This document shows positions 53,092-61,665 of a stretch of 64,000 nt of DNA, in pieces. A model generated the notes under the pieces. The model saw only the letters and a list, made by a program, of their open reading frames with translations, had not been told where the DNA came from and did no database searches. This DNA comes from Paenibacillus sp. JDR-2 (GTDB lineage: Bacteria; Bacillota; Bacilli; Paenibacillales; Paenibacillaceae), in the NCBI RefSeq assembly GCF_000023585.1, contig NC_012914.1:4556001-4620000 (forward strand), given 5' to 3'. The translations under genes and the position numbers were made by a program. Each line of letters starts with the position of its first letter. Position 1 is the stretch's first letter.

Positions 53092-54720
53092 CTATACCTT
53101 CACCGACCTGGCTTGTTCTCTGTAGTCGATCGGGGCAAAGCCCGTAACGCTTTTGAATACCCGGTTGAAATGGCGTATATTCCCAAATCCCGTGCTCTCG
53201 GCGATAATCGTCACCTTTTCGTTGGAGGAGACCAGACGCCTCTTCGCTTCGGAGACTCTAAGCTCCGTCCAGTACTCGACCAACGAACTGCCCGTCCGCT
53301 GCTTGAACAACGTTGACAGATAAGCCGGGTTCAGATAAACCTTCTCCGCGACTTGCGTCAGCGACAAAGGCTCTTGATAATGCTGGTTCACGTACCGGAT
53401 GACTTTCTCGATAGGATCATGGTCGGCGTTTTTCTGCCCGTTCGCGATACATTCGGCCAGCTTCTCCAGATAAGCGCTGCAGCAATCGATCAGCTCCGTG
53501 CGGGAAGTGAGAGAACAAATCTCCAGCAGCACCGCCTGGATCGTGCGGTCGCCAAGCCAGCTTTGCGTGAGCTCCAGCTTCTCCGCTTCCTCATACCCGT
53601 GGATCAGCAGCTTGCAAATCTGCTGGTGAATGACTTCCGGACTTCGGGCTTGCGAGCAGAGAGCCGTTACGAACATAGCCGCGTATTGTCTCGTCTGTTC
53701 CCGCTTGCCTTCCTGAATCGAGGACTCAAGAAGCTCAAGCGGAAGCTCTAGAAGCGAGCTCCAGGCCATCTCCTCTTCGCCATCCTTAATCCTCGAATAG
53801 CTGATCACGCGGTCGCCTCCTACGATTAAACGGTGCAGCTGGGCGATCTTCGCCTCATGGAACGATTGCGGAATTTCCTTGATTCCGCCTACGGTTCTGC
53901 CAAGTCCAATCGTTACGGTTAATCTCGACAAGGAGATCATGCGCCTGCGAATCGTCTCCGACAGTTCGAACAGCGGGTCGCCTGCCCCCGGCTGACCGGG
54001 CAGATTAACAAGCGCTACAACCTCGGTCTCGGATAAAATAAACGAAAACCCTTTTGCCCGCTGATCCAAAAGCTCTTGGACGATCTGCTGAATATACAGC
54101 TGGAACAAGCTTGGGTCCGCTTTCTCGTACCGCTCCTTATCGAGCAGATCCTTATCCAGCTTGATAATCATGCAGGCGAAACACGGCTCTTGGAAAGTAA
54201 CGCCGATTCTCGCAAGCAAGGCTAGATCCGTCTCGTTCACATAACCCTTGAGCAGCCCTGCCACCAGATGCTCGCTTACATGCTGGCGAATGATCCGCGC
54301 ATCGGCCGGCTCCGCCGTATACAGTTCAGGTACCTGCTGCTGTAATTTGGCGAGCTCGCTCTCCAGCTTCCCCAGCGTCTTGAACAGCTCCTCCCGCTCC
54401 ACGGGCTTCATCAGATAATCCCTAACTCCATGGCGGAGCGATTGCTGCAAATACGTAAATTCGTCAAAGCCGCTAAGAACGATAACAAGCAGCTTCGGAA
54501 ACCGCTCCTTCGCAATCTGAATCAGCTGCAGCCCGTCCATCCGGGGCATCCGGATATCCGTCAATAGCACGTCGGGTTTGAGGCTCTCCACCATTTCCAG
54601 AGCTTCGTACCCGTCCTTCGCTTCACCTGCAACCTCCCAGCTGCCGGAAGAGGACTCGATCATTTTGCGAAGTCCCCTGCGGAATATCGCCTCATCGTCA
54701 ACAATCAGAATGTTTGGCAT
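53092..54720 (-). CDS. AraC-type response regulator (YesN family), locus B
   Basis: A 542-residue regulator. Its receiver domain has Asp55 in TDIRMPRMDG and Lys in DYLMKP, a middle domain follows, and a C-terminal AraC domain (about 435-535) has YLNPAYLSTLFKQRTG and GFGNIRHFNRVFKSVTG. It is paired with the sensor kinase 15 bp upstream and probably controls the GH43/ABC operon. It is the last gene of the transcript. Confidence 0.93.
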   Translation of the reverse strand: MPNILIVDDEAIFRRGLRKMIESSSGSWEVAGEAKDGYEALEMVESLKPDVLLTDIRMPRMDGLQLIQIAKERFPKLLVIVLSGFDEFTYLQQSLRHGVRDYLMKPVEREELFKTLGKLESELAKLQQQVPELYTAEPADARIIRQHVSEHLVAGLLKGYVNETDLALLARIGVTFQEPCFACMIIKLDKDLLDKERYEKADPSLFQLYIQQIVQELLDQRAKGFSFILSETEVVALVNLPGQPGAGDPLFELSETIRRRMISLSRLTVTIGLGRTVGGIKEIPQSFHEAKIAQLHRLIVGGDRVISYSRIKDGEEEMAWSSLLELPLELLESSIQEGKREQTRQYAAMFVTALCSQARSPEVIHQQICKLLIHGYEEAEKLELTQSWLGDRTIQAVLLEICSLTSRTELIDCCSAYLEKLAECIANGQKNADHDPIEKVIRYVNQHYQEPLSLTQVAEKVYLNPAYLSTLFKQRTGSSLVEYWTELRVSEAKRRLVSSNEKVTIIAESTGFGNIRHFNRVFKSVTGFAPIDYREQARSVKV

Positions 54721-54735
54721 GTGCCAGTCTCCTCC

Positions 54736-56526
54736 CTATCCCGTCATTGAATAAGCGATTGGCATCGTTAAGATGACCTTTAACCCTTGGAACGGCATAC
54801 TCTCCAGTTGCAGACCGTATTGCTCGCCGTAATGCAGACGGATTCTGCGGTGAACGTTCATCAGACCATTGCCGGAGGTACCTCCCAGATCATGAATTTT
54901 ATCCATTCGCTTGCGCATCGCGCTTAGCTGCTCGCTGGTCATGCCAATGCCGTCGTCCTCAATGACAATCATGAGCATCCCCTGCTCCTGATAGCAGGAC
55001 AATTGAATTCTTCCTTCTCCGATCCCTTTATCAAGCCCGTGATTAATGGCATTTTCTACGATCGGCTGAATCATCAGCGGAATAACCGGACAGCCGTACA
55101 ACGATTCATCCACCTCTAGACGAAAATCAATCCGGTCGTCGTAACGCATCTTCTGAATCGTCATATAACCTTTTACATGGTCCAGCTCATCGCGCAGCGT
55201 TACGGTTTCCTTGCGCCCGCTTAACGAATATCGAAGCAGACGGCTTAAATTATTCGTCATCGTAACCACTTCCCTATTGCCCTCCACTTCGGCGTACATG
55301 GAGATTGAACCAAGCGTGTTGTATAGAAAATGCGGATTAATCTTGCTTTGCAGCGCGGCGATCTCGGCATCCTTTTCCCTGATTTCCGTCTCGTACAGAC
55401 GGTAGCCCAGCTCGCTCAGATGAGACACCATCATGTTAAAGGCATTGCCCAGCTGGCCAACCTCGTCCCACTGCCGGACGGGGAACGATACCTTCAGATC
55501 GCCCCTCTCCACCTTGCGCATAAGCGAACGCAGCATCCGCAGCGGACTCGTAATTCTGAACGCGATAAAAACCGACAGCAACACGGCAAGTCCGACACAA
55601 ATGCCGCCGATCAGTATAATCGAGTTGCGGACCACGAGACTGTCCTTCATCAGCACCGATACGGGAACGACGCCAACGGTGGTCCAGCCCGTTACCTCCG
55701 AGCTGACATGGGCGACAAGCAAGCTTTTTCCGTCTATCTTATGATGAGAGACGCCTTCATCCGACAAGCCTTCGATAACGGGATAAATCGCCGTTTTCTC
55801 CTTGCGCAGCACCAGATCTCCGGCACTGTCCGTCATGTACAGCGATTCCTTGCTTCCTAGGCTGACCTGAGACAACAGCTTGCGCACTTCCGCCGGATCG
55901 ATATCAATCACGATATAGCCAAGCGTATCTCCGCTGTCGAAGCTTCTCAGCTCACGGGCAATCGAGAATACTTGATAGGCAGTCCCGCTTGTCGACTTAA
56001 CTTCGTGGGTTGTTATAAAAGTCGGCTGTCCGAAGCGGCCCTTAGCCTTCTCCAGCCATTCCGTATTGCCGCCAAGCTGATACGTCGTCATGTATTGGCT
56101 TTCCGGCAGCACGACATAAGATGCGCCATGCTCGCCGAACAAGGAAATACCCATTATATCGACGCGTCCGTTAAGAAACACCTTGGAGACAAAGTTGTTT
56201 AAATCATCGATTTCCTGCAGGGATAAGGCTTCGCCGGGTTTTCTGGACGTTGCGAGAAAATCCAGAATCTCCTGATATTGATACGGCATCAGCGACAGCC
56301 GGTTCAGCTCATTCATATACGTATCGATATTCAGCGTCACCTGCTTCAACATCTGAAGCTGATACTTGCCGACCTGCTCCTCCATTTTGGAGGCAAAGAT
56401 CGAGAAGGACCACGCACCGATCACTCCCAGCGGTACCACAATAAGGAGCACGTTGACTAGTATAAGCTTGCGGGCAAGCGCCAGATTTTTGAACCATTGC
56501 TGTAAGCGTCTATAGAATGTCATCAT
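54736..56526 (-). CDS. Sensor histidine kinase (YesM family), locus B
   Basis: A 596-residue kinase with membrane segment 1 (about 20-42), a dCACHE-like external sensor, segment 2 (about 300-322), HAMP, His399 in INPHFLYN and an ATP-binding domain with EDDGIGM. It lies 12 bp after the second binding-protein gene. That adjacency suggests the binding protein may present sugar to this sensor. Confidence 0.93.
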   Translation of the reverse strand: MMTFYRRLQQWFKNLALARKLILVNVLLIVVPLGVIGAWSFSIFASKMEEQVGKYQLQMLKQVTLNIDTYMNELNRLSLMPYQYQEILDFLATSRKPGEALSLQEIDDLNNFVSKVFLNGRVDIMGISLFGEHGASYVVLPESQYMTTYQLGGNTEWLEKAKGRFGQPTFITTHEVKSTSGTAYQVFSIARELRSFDSGDTLGYIVIDIDPAEVRKLLSQVSLGSKESLYMTDSAGDLVLRKEKTAIYPVIEGLSDEGVSHHKIDGKSLLVAHVSSEVTGWTTVGVVPVSVLMKDSLVVRNSIILIGGICVGLAVLLSVFIAFRITSPLRMLRSLMRKVERGDLKVSFPVRQWDEVGQLGNAFNMMVSHLSELGYRLYETEIREKDAEIAALQSKINPHFLYNTLGSISMYAEVEGNREVVTMTNNLSRLLRYSLSGRKETVTLRDELDHVKGYMTIQKMRYDDRIDFRLEVDESLYGCPVIPLMIQPIVENAINHGLDKGIGEGRIQLSCYQEQGMLMIVIEDDGIGMTSEQLSAMRKRMDKIHDLGGTSGNGLMNVHRRIRLHYGEQYGLQLESMPFQGLKVILTMPIAYSMTG

Positions 56527-56538
56527 CGCCCACCCCGC

Positions 56539-57846
56539 TTATTTCGACAGCTCAAGATTGATTTGCTTTTCGGTTGCCTGGAGCGCCTGCTCCGGCGTCT
56601 GCTGACCGTAGATCATCCGTTCGAACTGCCGGATAATGACTTCGATAAAGCTATGCTGCTTCGTATGCTTCGGCCAGAAGACGACGGAATTGGCGGCGGC
56701 CGCGTAATCGCTGCGATAATTCAGCGACTTGAACGCTTCCGTATCCATCACCGCGCTGGCGCTGGGAACATGGCCCGCTTCCGCCCACTTGGCGCCATGC
56801 TCGGCCAGCCATTTCATGAACAGCATCGCCGCATCCCGCTTCTCCTGCGACATATCATGCTGCGACGGAATCGCCAGCGTATGGGAATCCGCCCATGCTG
56901 CCGGCTTATCATAGATCGTTGGCAGCGGCACTACGCCAAAGTTCAGGGCATCGTTTTTCTCAAGCGCGCCGGTTGCCCATACGCCCGTAATGAGCACTGC
57001 TGCTTTTCCTTCATTAAATAGCTTGAAGGAGTCCGGAATATTAGGCGGAATCAGCTTGCTCTTATACAGCCCATCTATATAGTTCAACGCCTTCAGAGCA
57101 GCCGGGTTGTTGAGCACCGCCTTTGTTCCTTCCGCGTTATAGAACTTCCCCCCGCCTTGAATCTGGTTATACAGACTCCACCAGAACCACACGGCATCAA
57201 TCCGGGTGCTTGGCTGGGCAAGCGGGGCGACATCGCTAGGAACGGCCTGCTTGATTTGCTGAAGAAAATGGGTAAATCCGTCTTCCCCGCCTTGAAGCAC
57301 CGGCTTGCCCTGCGCGTCAAGAACACCGGCCTGCTCCAGAAACGTCTTGTTGTAATACATGACAAGCATATGGGTATCCAGCGGTACGGCATAAGGCTTC
57401 CCTTGGAAGGATACTGCCTTCATCCCTGCTTTGTTATATAAGTTCCAATCCAGACCCGCTTCTTGCGCCGGGCCGGATAAATCTTCAATGTAACCGTTCT
57501 GTACGAATTGAGGCAAGGAGCTTGCGTGAATAATGGCCACATCCGGCGCGTTGCCGGAAAGTATGGCCGTTCGTAACCGCGAATAATAGTCGTCCAGCCT
57601 TGAATTCATCTGGACGACTTGAATGTCTTCGTGTTCTTTATTAAATTGATCGACCATCTCGGTCATAAACAAATTATCTCCCCCGCTGAAGGGGGTCCAA
57701 TAATTAAGCTGAATAGCTGGTGCTTTAGGCTCGGCGGATGCCGCCGTGCCATTATTGCTATGGCTGCAGCCAGTCAAGGTAAGGCTTGCCGCGATGATGA
57801 TACTTAAGCCTGATGTAAGATAAGAACGAAAGGACAAGCCTCTCAT
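56539..57846 (-). CDS. Extracellular solute-binding lipoprotein, sensor-adjacent (locus B)
   Basis: A 435-residue family 1 sugar-binding lipoprotein. The signal peptide ends LTLTGC with lipidated Cys27. The mature N-terminus LNYWTPFSGGDNLFM resembles LFWTPFSGADGEFM in the other locus B binding protein, so they are paralogues. It lies between the GH43 gene and the kinase, away from the permeases. It may supply the transporter, or it may serve as a periplasm-type co-sensor for the kinase. AGGAGG lies eight bases before the ATG, at the edge of a triple tandem repeat. Confidence 0.93.
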   Translation of the reverse strand: MRGLSFRSYLTSGLSIIIAASLTLTGCSHSNNGTAASAEPKAPAIQLNYWTPFSGGDNLFMTEMVDQFNKEHEDIQVVQMNSRLDDYYSRLRTAILSGNAPDVAIIHASSLPQFVQNGYIEDLSGPAQEAGLDWNLYNKAGMKAVSFQGKPYAVPLDTHMLVMYYNKTFLEQAGVLDAQGKPVLQGGEDGFTHFLQQIKQAVPSDVAPLAQPSTRIDAVWFWWSLYNQIQGGGKFYNAEGTKAVLNNPAALKALNYIDGLYKSKLIPPNIPDSFKLFNEGKAAVLITGVWATGALEKNDALNFGVVPLPTIYDKPAAWADSHTLAIPSQHDMSQEKRDAAMLFMKWLAEHGAKWAEAGHVPSASAVMDTEAFKSLNYRSDYAAAANSVVFWPKHTKQHSFIEVIIRQFERMIYGQQTPEQALQATEKQINLELSK

Positions 57847-57862
57847 GACCAGCGCCTCCTAA

Positions 57863-58052
57863 AAAGAATTGTGAAGGATTTAGGTTAGTAAAATTGCTGA
57901 ACAATTCTTGCTTCGAAAGCGTTACTTAAAGAATTGTGAAGGATTTAGGTTAGTAAAATTGCTGAACAATTCTTGCTTCGAAAGCGTTACTTAAAGAATT
58001 GTGAAGGATTTAGGTTAGTAAAATTGCTGAACAATTCTTGCTTCGAAAGCGT
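57863..58052. repeat. Three tandem copies of a 65-bp unit
   Basis: Copies begin at 57863, 57928 and 57993. The first two are identical, and the third is identical for 60 bases until the GH43 stop region. Each contains AAGAATTGT...ACAATTCTT arms that could fold into a hairpin and a TTCGAA core. The block fills almost all the 210-bp gap between the GH43 and binding-protein genes, so the transcript must read through it. A shorter relative lies at 59810-59850. Confidence 0.95.
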
Positions 58053-58056
58053 AATC

Positions 58057-59799
58057 CTATTGTGCGGAACTTCTCAAGATGTCCATATAATCGACATGCA
58101 CCTCTGCTGTCGCATTCTCAAGTATAATGGCGTTCTTGCCCGCCTTCAATTGCAAGATGACCGATTGAGTCTGGTAATTGTTGCGTTTTCCGTTTGGAAA
58201 AACAATCCTTTTCGACTTGCCCCCGCTGCCGTCTATGCGAACTTGAAGCTCCGCATCATGGCCGGAGGAATTAGCGGCCGCCAGTCTGATCTCGTAAGCT
58301 CCGCTTACCGGCACTTGAATGTTGGCAAACCGCAAAGCCTCGCCTTCACCCGGCGTAATCACGGCCTTGCCTCCCGCTGACGAGAACAGATTCTCTTCTG
58401 CTTCGCCTTGCGTTCCCGCAGCCGCATACTCCGCTTCATATCTTGGTAGCTCAATGGCATCAATCTTGCCTTGCCCGCCTGCAATTGCGATATGAACCTC
58501 ATTCATGCCCGCCGCGAGCGAAATGTCGGCATAAGCGTAACCCGTCCCATCCGTTTCGGGAAGCTCAACATCAACGGCTTGTTCACCATTGACGCTAACG
58601 CCTGCTTGAAGCTTTTCTCCCGTATCGTTCAGATAATGGATAAGAAGAGGTGCCGCAGTATGAATGGTGGAAGGAATCAGATCAAAGCTTACGTCAGCAG
58701 AGGCTTCCGCCGCCTTGAAGACTCCCATGCCCGCAGGAACCTCAATAGCTGTATCCAGACTTATCGGCTTGCCGATCCGCAAATTTCCCGCTTCATCCCA
58801 TGCCAGCTTCTGCGCGCGAGCTTTCCGGTTGCCCCAGCCGTCCGTAGCCGCGGTTGTTGCGTGATAAACGATCCATTGCTCCGTACCGCCCGGCGAGGTT
58901 ACGAAGGAATTATGTCCTGGACCGTAAACGCCGGCGTCCTCGTCCATCTTCAGAATCGGCTCCTGCGCTTTCGTCCAGTTCGAGGCCACCAGCGGATCAG
59001 CGCCCTCCTTCAGTGAGAGCATGCCAAGCGCATAAAACGGCGTCCAGCTGCCCGCTCCCGAATACACGATATGAACCTGGCCATTATGATGAAGAATCGA
59101 ATGTCCTTCATTAATATAAGGAGGACCCCCTGCTTTCTCCCATTCCAGATCAGGCTCGGACAAAAGGACGCGAGGGCCGCTGATGGTCAGCGGATCGCTC
59201 ATTGGGGCGATGTACGTATTTTGCTGCACGTTGATATCGCCTTCCCAGCCGGACCATACAAAATAAAGCTTGTCGTTGAGCTCCATCGCGAGTCCGTCGA
59301 TCGCCCATTTATCGGTGTCATCCTTCACCTGGCCTTTAAACGTATAGCTGCCCATCGGATCATCGGTGTCCGCTTCCAGAACAAACATCCGGTGGTTCTC
59401 GTTCTGACCGTCGTCAGCGGCGAAATAAATGTACCATTTCCCCTGAATGAACTGGATTTCCGGCGCCCACAGCTCAGCTGAGTAATTGGTTCCGATATCC
59501 GGATACCAGACAACCTTCCGCTCAGACTGCTTGAAATCGATGGTACGGGATTTCATGACCATGATATCCGCGCCGTTGTGCGTAAACGTCATATAATAGT
59601 AGCCGTCCTTGTACACCACGGCGGGGTCCGGCGTATCGATCTCCGCCAGCGTATTTTTGAACGTACCGCCATGGCCTTTGTATTCGGCTGCAACCTGGCT
59701 TGCTTCGTTTGTGCTATCGTTCATTACCCACACTCCTATACTAGCCGCCGCGACCAGCAGCACCGCTGCTGTCAGGACAGCCCATCGTTTTGCGTTCAA
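58057..59799 (-). CDS. GH43 family glycoside hydrolase with C-terminal carbohydrate-binding module
   Basis: A 580-residue protein with an N-terminal hydrophobic signal or anchor (about 5-27), a five-bladed propeller of GH43 type (about 50-345), then a linker and a CBM35-like module starting at YEAEYAAA. Propeller motifs are DPAVVYKDGYYYM (general base Asp), WAIDGLAM (Asp) and YINEGHSILHH (acid Glu). Such enzymes remove arabinose or xylose from plant polysaccharides. TTG at 59799, nine bases after GGAGGT, is the start, because a longer frame would run through a hairpin. It lies between permeases and the second binding protein. Confidence 0.88.
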   Translation of the reverse strand: MNAKRWAVLTAAVLLVAAASIGVWVMNDSTNEASQVAAEYKGHGGTFKNTLAEIDTPDPAVVYKDGYYYMTFTHNGADIMVMKSRTIDFKQSERKVVWYPDIGTNYSAELWAPEIQFIQGKWYIYFAADDGQNENHRMFVLEADTDDPMGSYTFKGQVKDDTDKWAIDGLAMELNDKLYFVWSGWEGDINVQQNTYIAPMSDPLTISGPRVLLSEPDLEWEKAGGPPYINEGHSILHHNGQVHIVYSGAGSWTPFYALGMLSLKEGADPLVASNWTKAQEPILKMDEDAGVYGPGHNSFVTSPGGTEQWIVYHATTAATDGWGNRKARAQKLAWDEAGNLRIGKPISLDTAIEVPAGMGVFKAAEASADVSFDLIPSTIHTAAPLLIHYLNDTGEKLQAGVSVNGEQAVDVELPETDGTGYAYADISLAAGMNEVHIAIAGGQGKIDAIELPRYEAEYAAAGTQGEAEENLFSSAGGKAVITPGEGEALRFANIQVPVSGAYEIRLAAANSSGHDAELQVRIDGSGGKSKRIVFPNGKRNNYQTQSVILQLKAGKNAIILENATAEVHVDYMDILRSSAQ

Positions 59800-59809
59800 T
59801 TTCTGATTA

Positions 59810-59850
59810 CCTCCTAAAAAGAATTGCGAATGCAATTCTTACTTCGTAAG
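59810..59850 (-). repeat. Hairpin related to the 65-bp repeat, before the GH43 gene
   Basis: On the minus strand AAGAATTGC, a 4-base loop, GCAATTCTT and a T run lead straight into AGGAGG. The segment CAATTCTTTTTAGGAGG is identical to the one before the 57846 gene. It could act as an RNA-processing or attenuating stem before the GH43 ribosome-binding site. Confidence 0.7.
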
Positions 59851-59864
59851 CATCCATTTTTCTA

Positions 59865-60689
59865 CTATTTAACACCGGCTTGCGTAATAGCCTTTACGAA
59901 GGAGCGCTGGCCTACGATAAAGATGATGAATACCGGCAGCGTTGCGATAACCGTCATCGACATCAGCTTGCCGTATGCCTGCGTATAGCTGCCCTGCGCC
60001 ATCATCGCAATGCCTGCCGTAATCGTGCGCATCTCCGGCGAAGTTGTTGAATAAAGCGGCCATACGAAATCATTGTAAATGCCCATAAACGTAAAGATCG
60101 CGAGCGTAACCATAATCGATACCGAAGCAGGAAGCAGAATACGGGAGTAGATCTGCCATTTGTTAGCGCCATCGATCCGCGCGGCCTCTTCGATCTCTTT
60201 CGGAAACGCCGTGAAGAACTGGAACAATAGGAATACGCCAAATGCACCGGACGAATAAGGAAGGATAAGCGCCGCATACGTATTGATCCAGCCAAGGGCG
60301 TTAAATTCCAAATACATCGGCAGGAACGTCAGGACGCCGGGGATCATCATCGAACCGATAAATATCGGGAACATGAGCTTTTTAAACGGCAAGTCCTGTA
60401 GACGGGCAAGCGCGTATGCCGCCATTGACGAGAAGAGCAGGACAATCGCCGTGCCCGCAGCGCCGACGAACAAAGAGTTCGAGATCCAGCGCGTAATCGG
60501 AACGTTCATCAGGTTGCCTTTTAACCCGTCCAGGTAGTTCTCGAACGTTGGTTTCTTCGGAATCAGACTCAGCTGTCCGGCAAGAGCCTCGAAATCGTTT
60601 TTGAAGGAAGTGGACAACATCCAGATGAGCGGAAGCAGGAAAATAACCGCTATGATGACTGCAACGAGAACAAGTAATGTTTTTTTCAT
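59865..60689 (-). CDS. Sugar ABC transporter permease, MalG type (locus B)
   Basis: A 274-residue inner-membrane permease with six predicted membrane segments and the EAA-type loop EIEEAARIDGANKWQIYSRILLP near residue 187, typical of CUT1 MalG-like subunits. It lies four bases after its partner. No ATPase gene is present in the operon. Confidence 0.95.
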   Translation of the reverse strand: MKKTLLVLVAVIIAVIFLLPLIWMLSTSFKNDFEALAGQLSLIPKKPTFENYLDGLKGNLMNVPITRWISNSLFVGAAGTAIVLLFSSMAAYALARLQDLPFKKLMFPIFIGSMMIPGVLTFLPMYLEFNALGWINTYAALILPYSSGAFGVFLLFQFFTAFPKEIEEAARIDGANKWQIYSRILLPASVSIMVTLAIFTFMGIYNDFVWPLYSTTSPEMRTITAGIAMMAQGSYTQAYGKLMSMTVIATLPVFIIFIVGQRSFVKAITQAGVK

Positions 60690-60693
60690 GCTT

Positions 60694-61587
60694 CTACTCC
60701 TTCCTTCCGTAAGCGATTTTGTACTGGACAGCCGACACGATAATAATGATAAGCGCCATCAGAATCGCCATCGCCGAAGCCGAGCCGACCTGCTTGCCTT
60801 TAAACGCTTCGTCCAGCACGTTCATAAGCAGAACCTTCGTACTGTCGCCGGGACCGCCACGCGTGAGGAGGAACGGCTGCGCGTACACGTTAAACGATGC
60901 AATGGTTGAAGTAATGATGATAAACAGCATAACCGGACGGATCGATGGCAGGGTGATGCTGACGAACCTTTTCCAAGCATTCGCACCGTCAATCGAAGCC
61001 GCCTCGTAATAATCCTCCGGCACTTCATTCAGCGCATTGGTGAAAATAATCATATTAAAGCCAATCGTCCACCACAGCGTAGTCAATACGAGCGACACCC
61101 ACACCCACGGCAAATCCGTCAGCCACGCAACCGGATCAATGTGAAGCTTGGCTAGCAATCCGTTCAGGAAGCCCGCGTTCGTATCGAACATCATCAGCCA
61201 GATAACGGCCATTACCGAACCCGATATGGCGTAAGGCATGAAGTAAAACGTACGGAACAGTCCGCGGATCCGCTTCGGCAGCTGATTCAGCAGCAAAGCG
61301 AGCGCAAGGCCAAGAATAACCAGCAGCGGAACCGAGTACAAAACGAATTGCACCGTATTCCACAGACCGGTTGTAAACTGTTCGAACAAATAAGAGCCGG
61401 GCGTAAAGATTTTAACGTAATTATCGAAACCTACGAATTTATGCGAATCCGACAGCAGTTCGAAGTTATGGAACGAAATATAAATGCCGTATAAAATCGG
61501 GATCAGCAGAAAAGCGCAAAAGCTGAGCAGGTACGGCAGTACGAACAAGGTTGACGTTAAGCGGGATTGCAAAGAGCTCTTGACCAT
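60694..61587 (-). CDS. Sugar ABC transporter permease, MalF type (locus B)
   Basis: A 297-residue inner-membrane permease with six predicted membrane segments and the EAA-type motif EDYYEAASIDGANAWKRFVSITLP near residue 195, typical of MalF-like CUT1 subunits. It follows the binding-protein gene after a strong hairpin, so its expression is probably lower than that of the binding protein. Confidence 0.95.
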   Translation of the reverse strand: MVKSSLQSRLTSTLFVLPYLLSFCAFLLIPILYGIYISFHNFELLSDSHKFVGFDNYVKIFTPGSYLFEQFTTGLWNTVQFVLYSVPLLVILGLALALLLNQLPKRIRGLFRTFYFMPYAISGSVMAVIWLMMFDTNAGFLNGLLAKLHIDPVAWLTDLPWVWVSLVLTTLWWTIGFNMIIFTNALNEVPEDYYEAASIDGANAWKRFVSITLPSIRPVMLFIIITSTIASFNVYAQPFLLTRGGPGDSTKVLLMNVLDEAFKGKQVGSASAMAILMALIIIIVSAVQYKIAYGRKE

Positions 61588-61624
61588 TACAGCTCCTCCA
61601 TTCTGATTAAAGGTATAAACAGAG

Positions 61625-61657
61625 GGACGAAGAAGCTGGTTGTCAGCTTCTTCGTCC
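61625..61657 (-). terminator. Read-through hairpin between binding-protein and permease genes (locus B)
   Basis: Perfect 14-base arms GGACGAAGAAGCTG and CAGCTTCTTCGTCC enclose a 5-base loop. No long T run follows, so it may act as an mRNA-stabilising or partial terminator stem that keeps binding-protein mRNA high. Confidence 0.75.
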
Positions 61658-61665
61658 TGCCGTAC

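Noticed and set aside
57915..58052. cre sites in the 65-bp repeats (CGAAAGCGTTACTT)
   Set aside because: Only the left half fits the consensus well, about 10 of 14 positions, so I do not call CcpA sites there.
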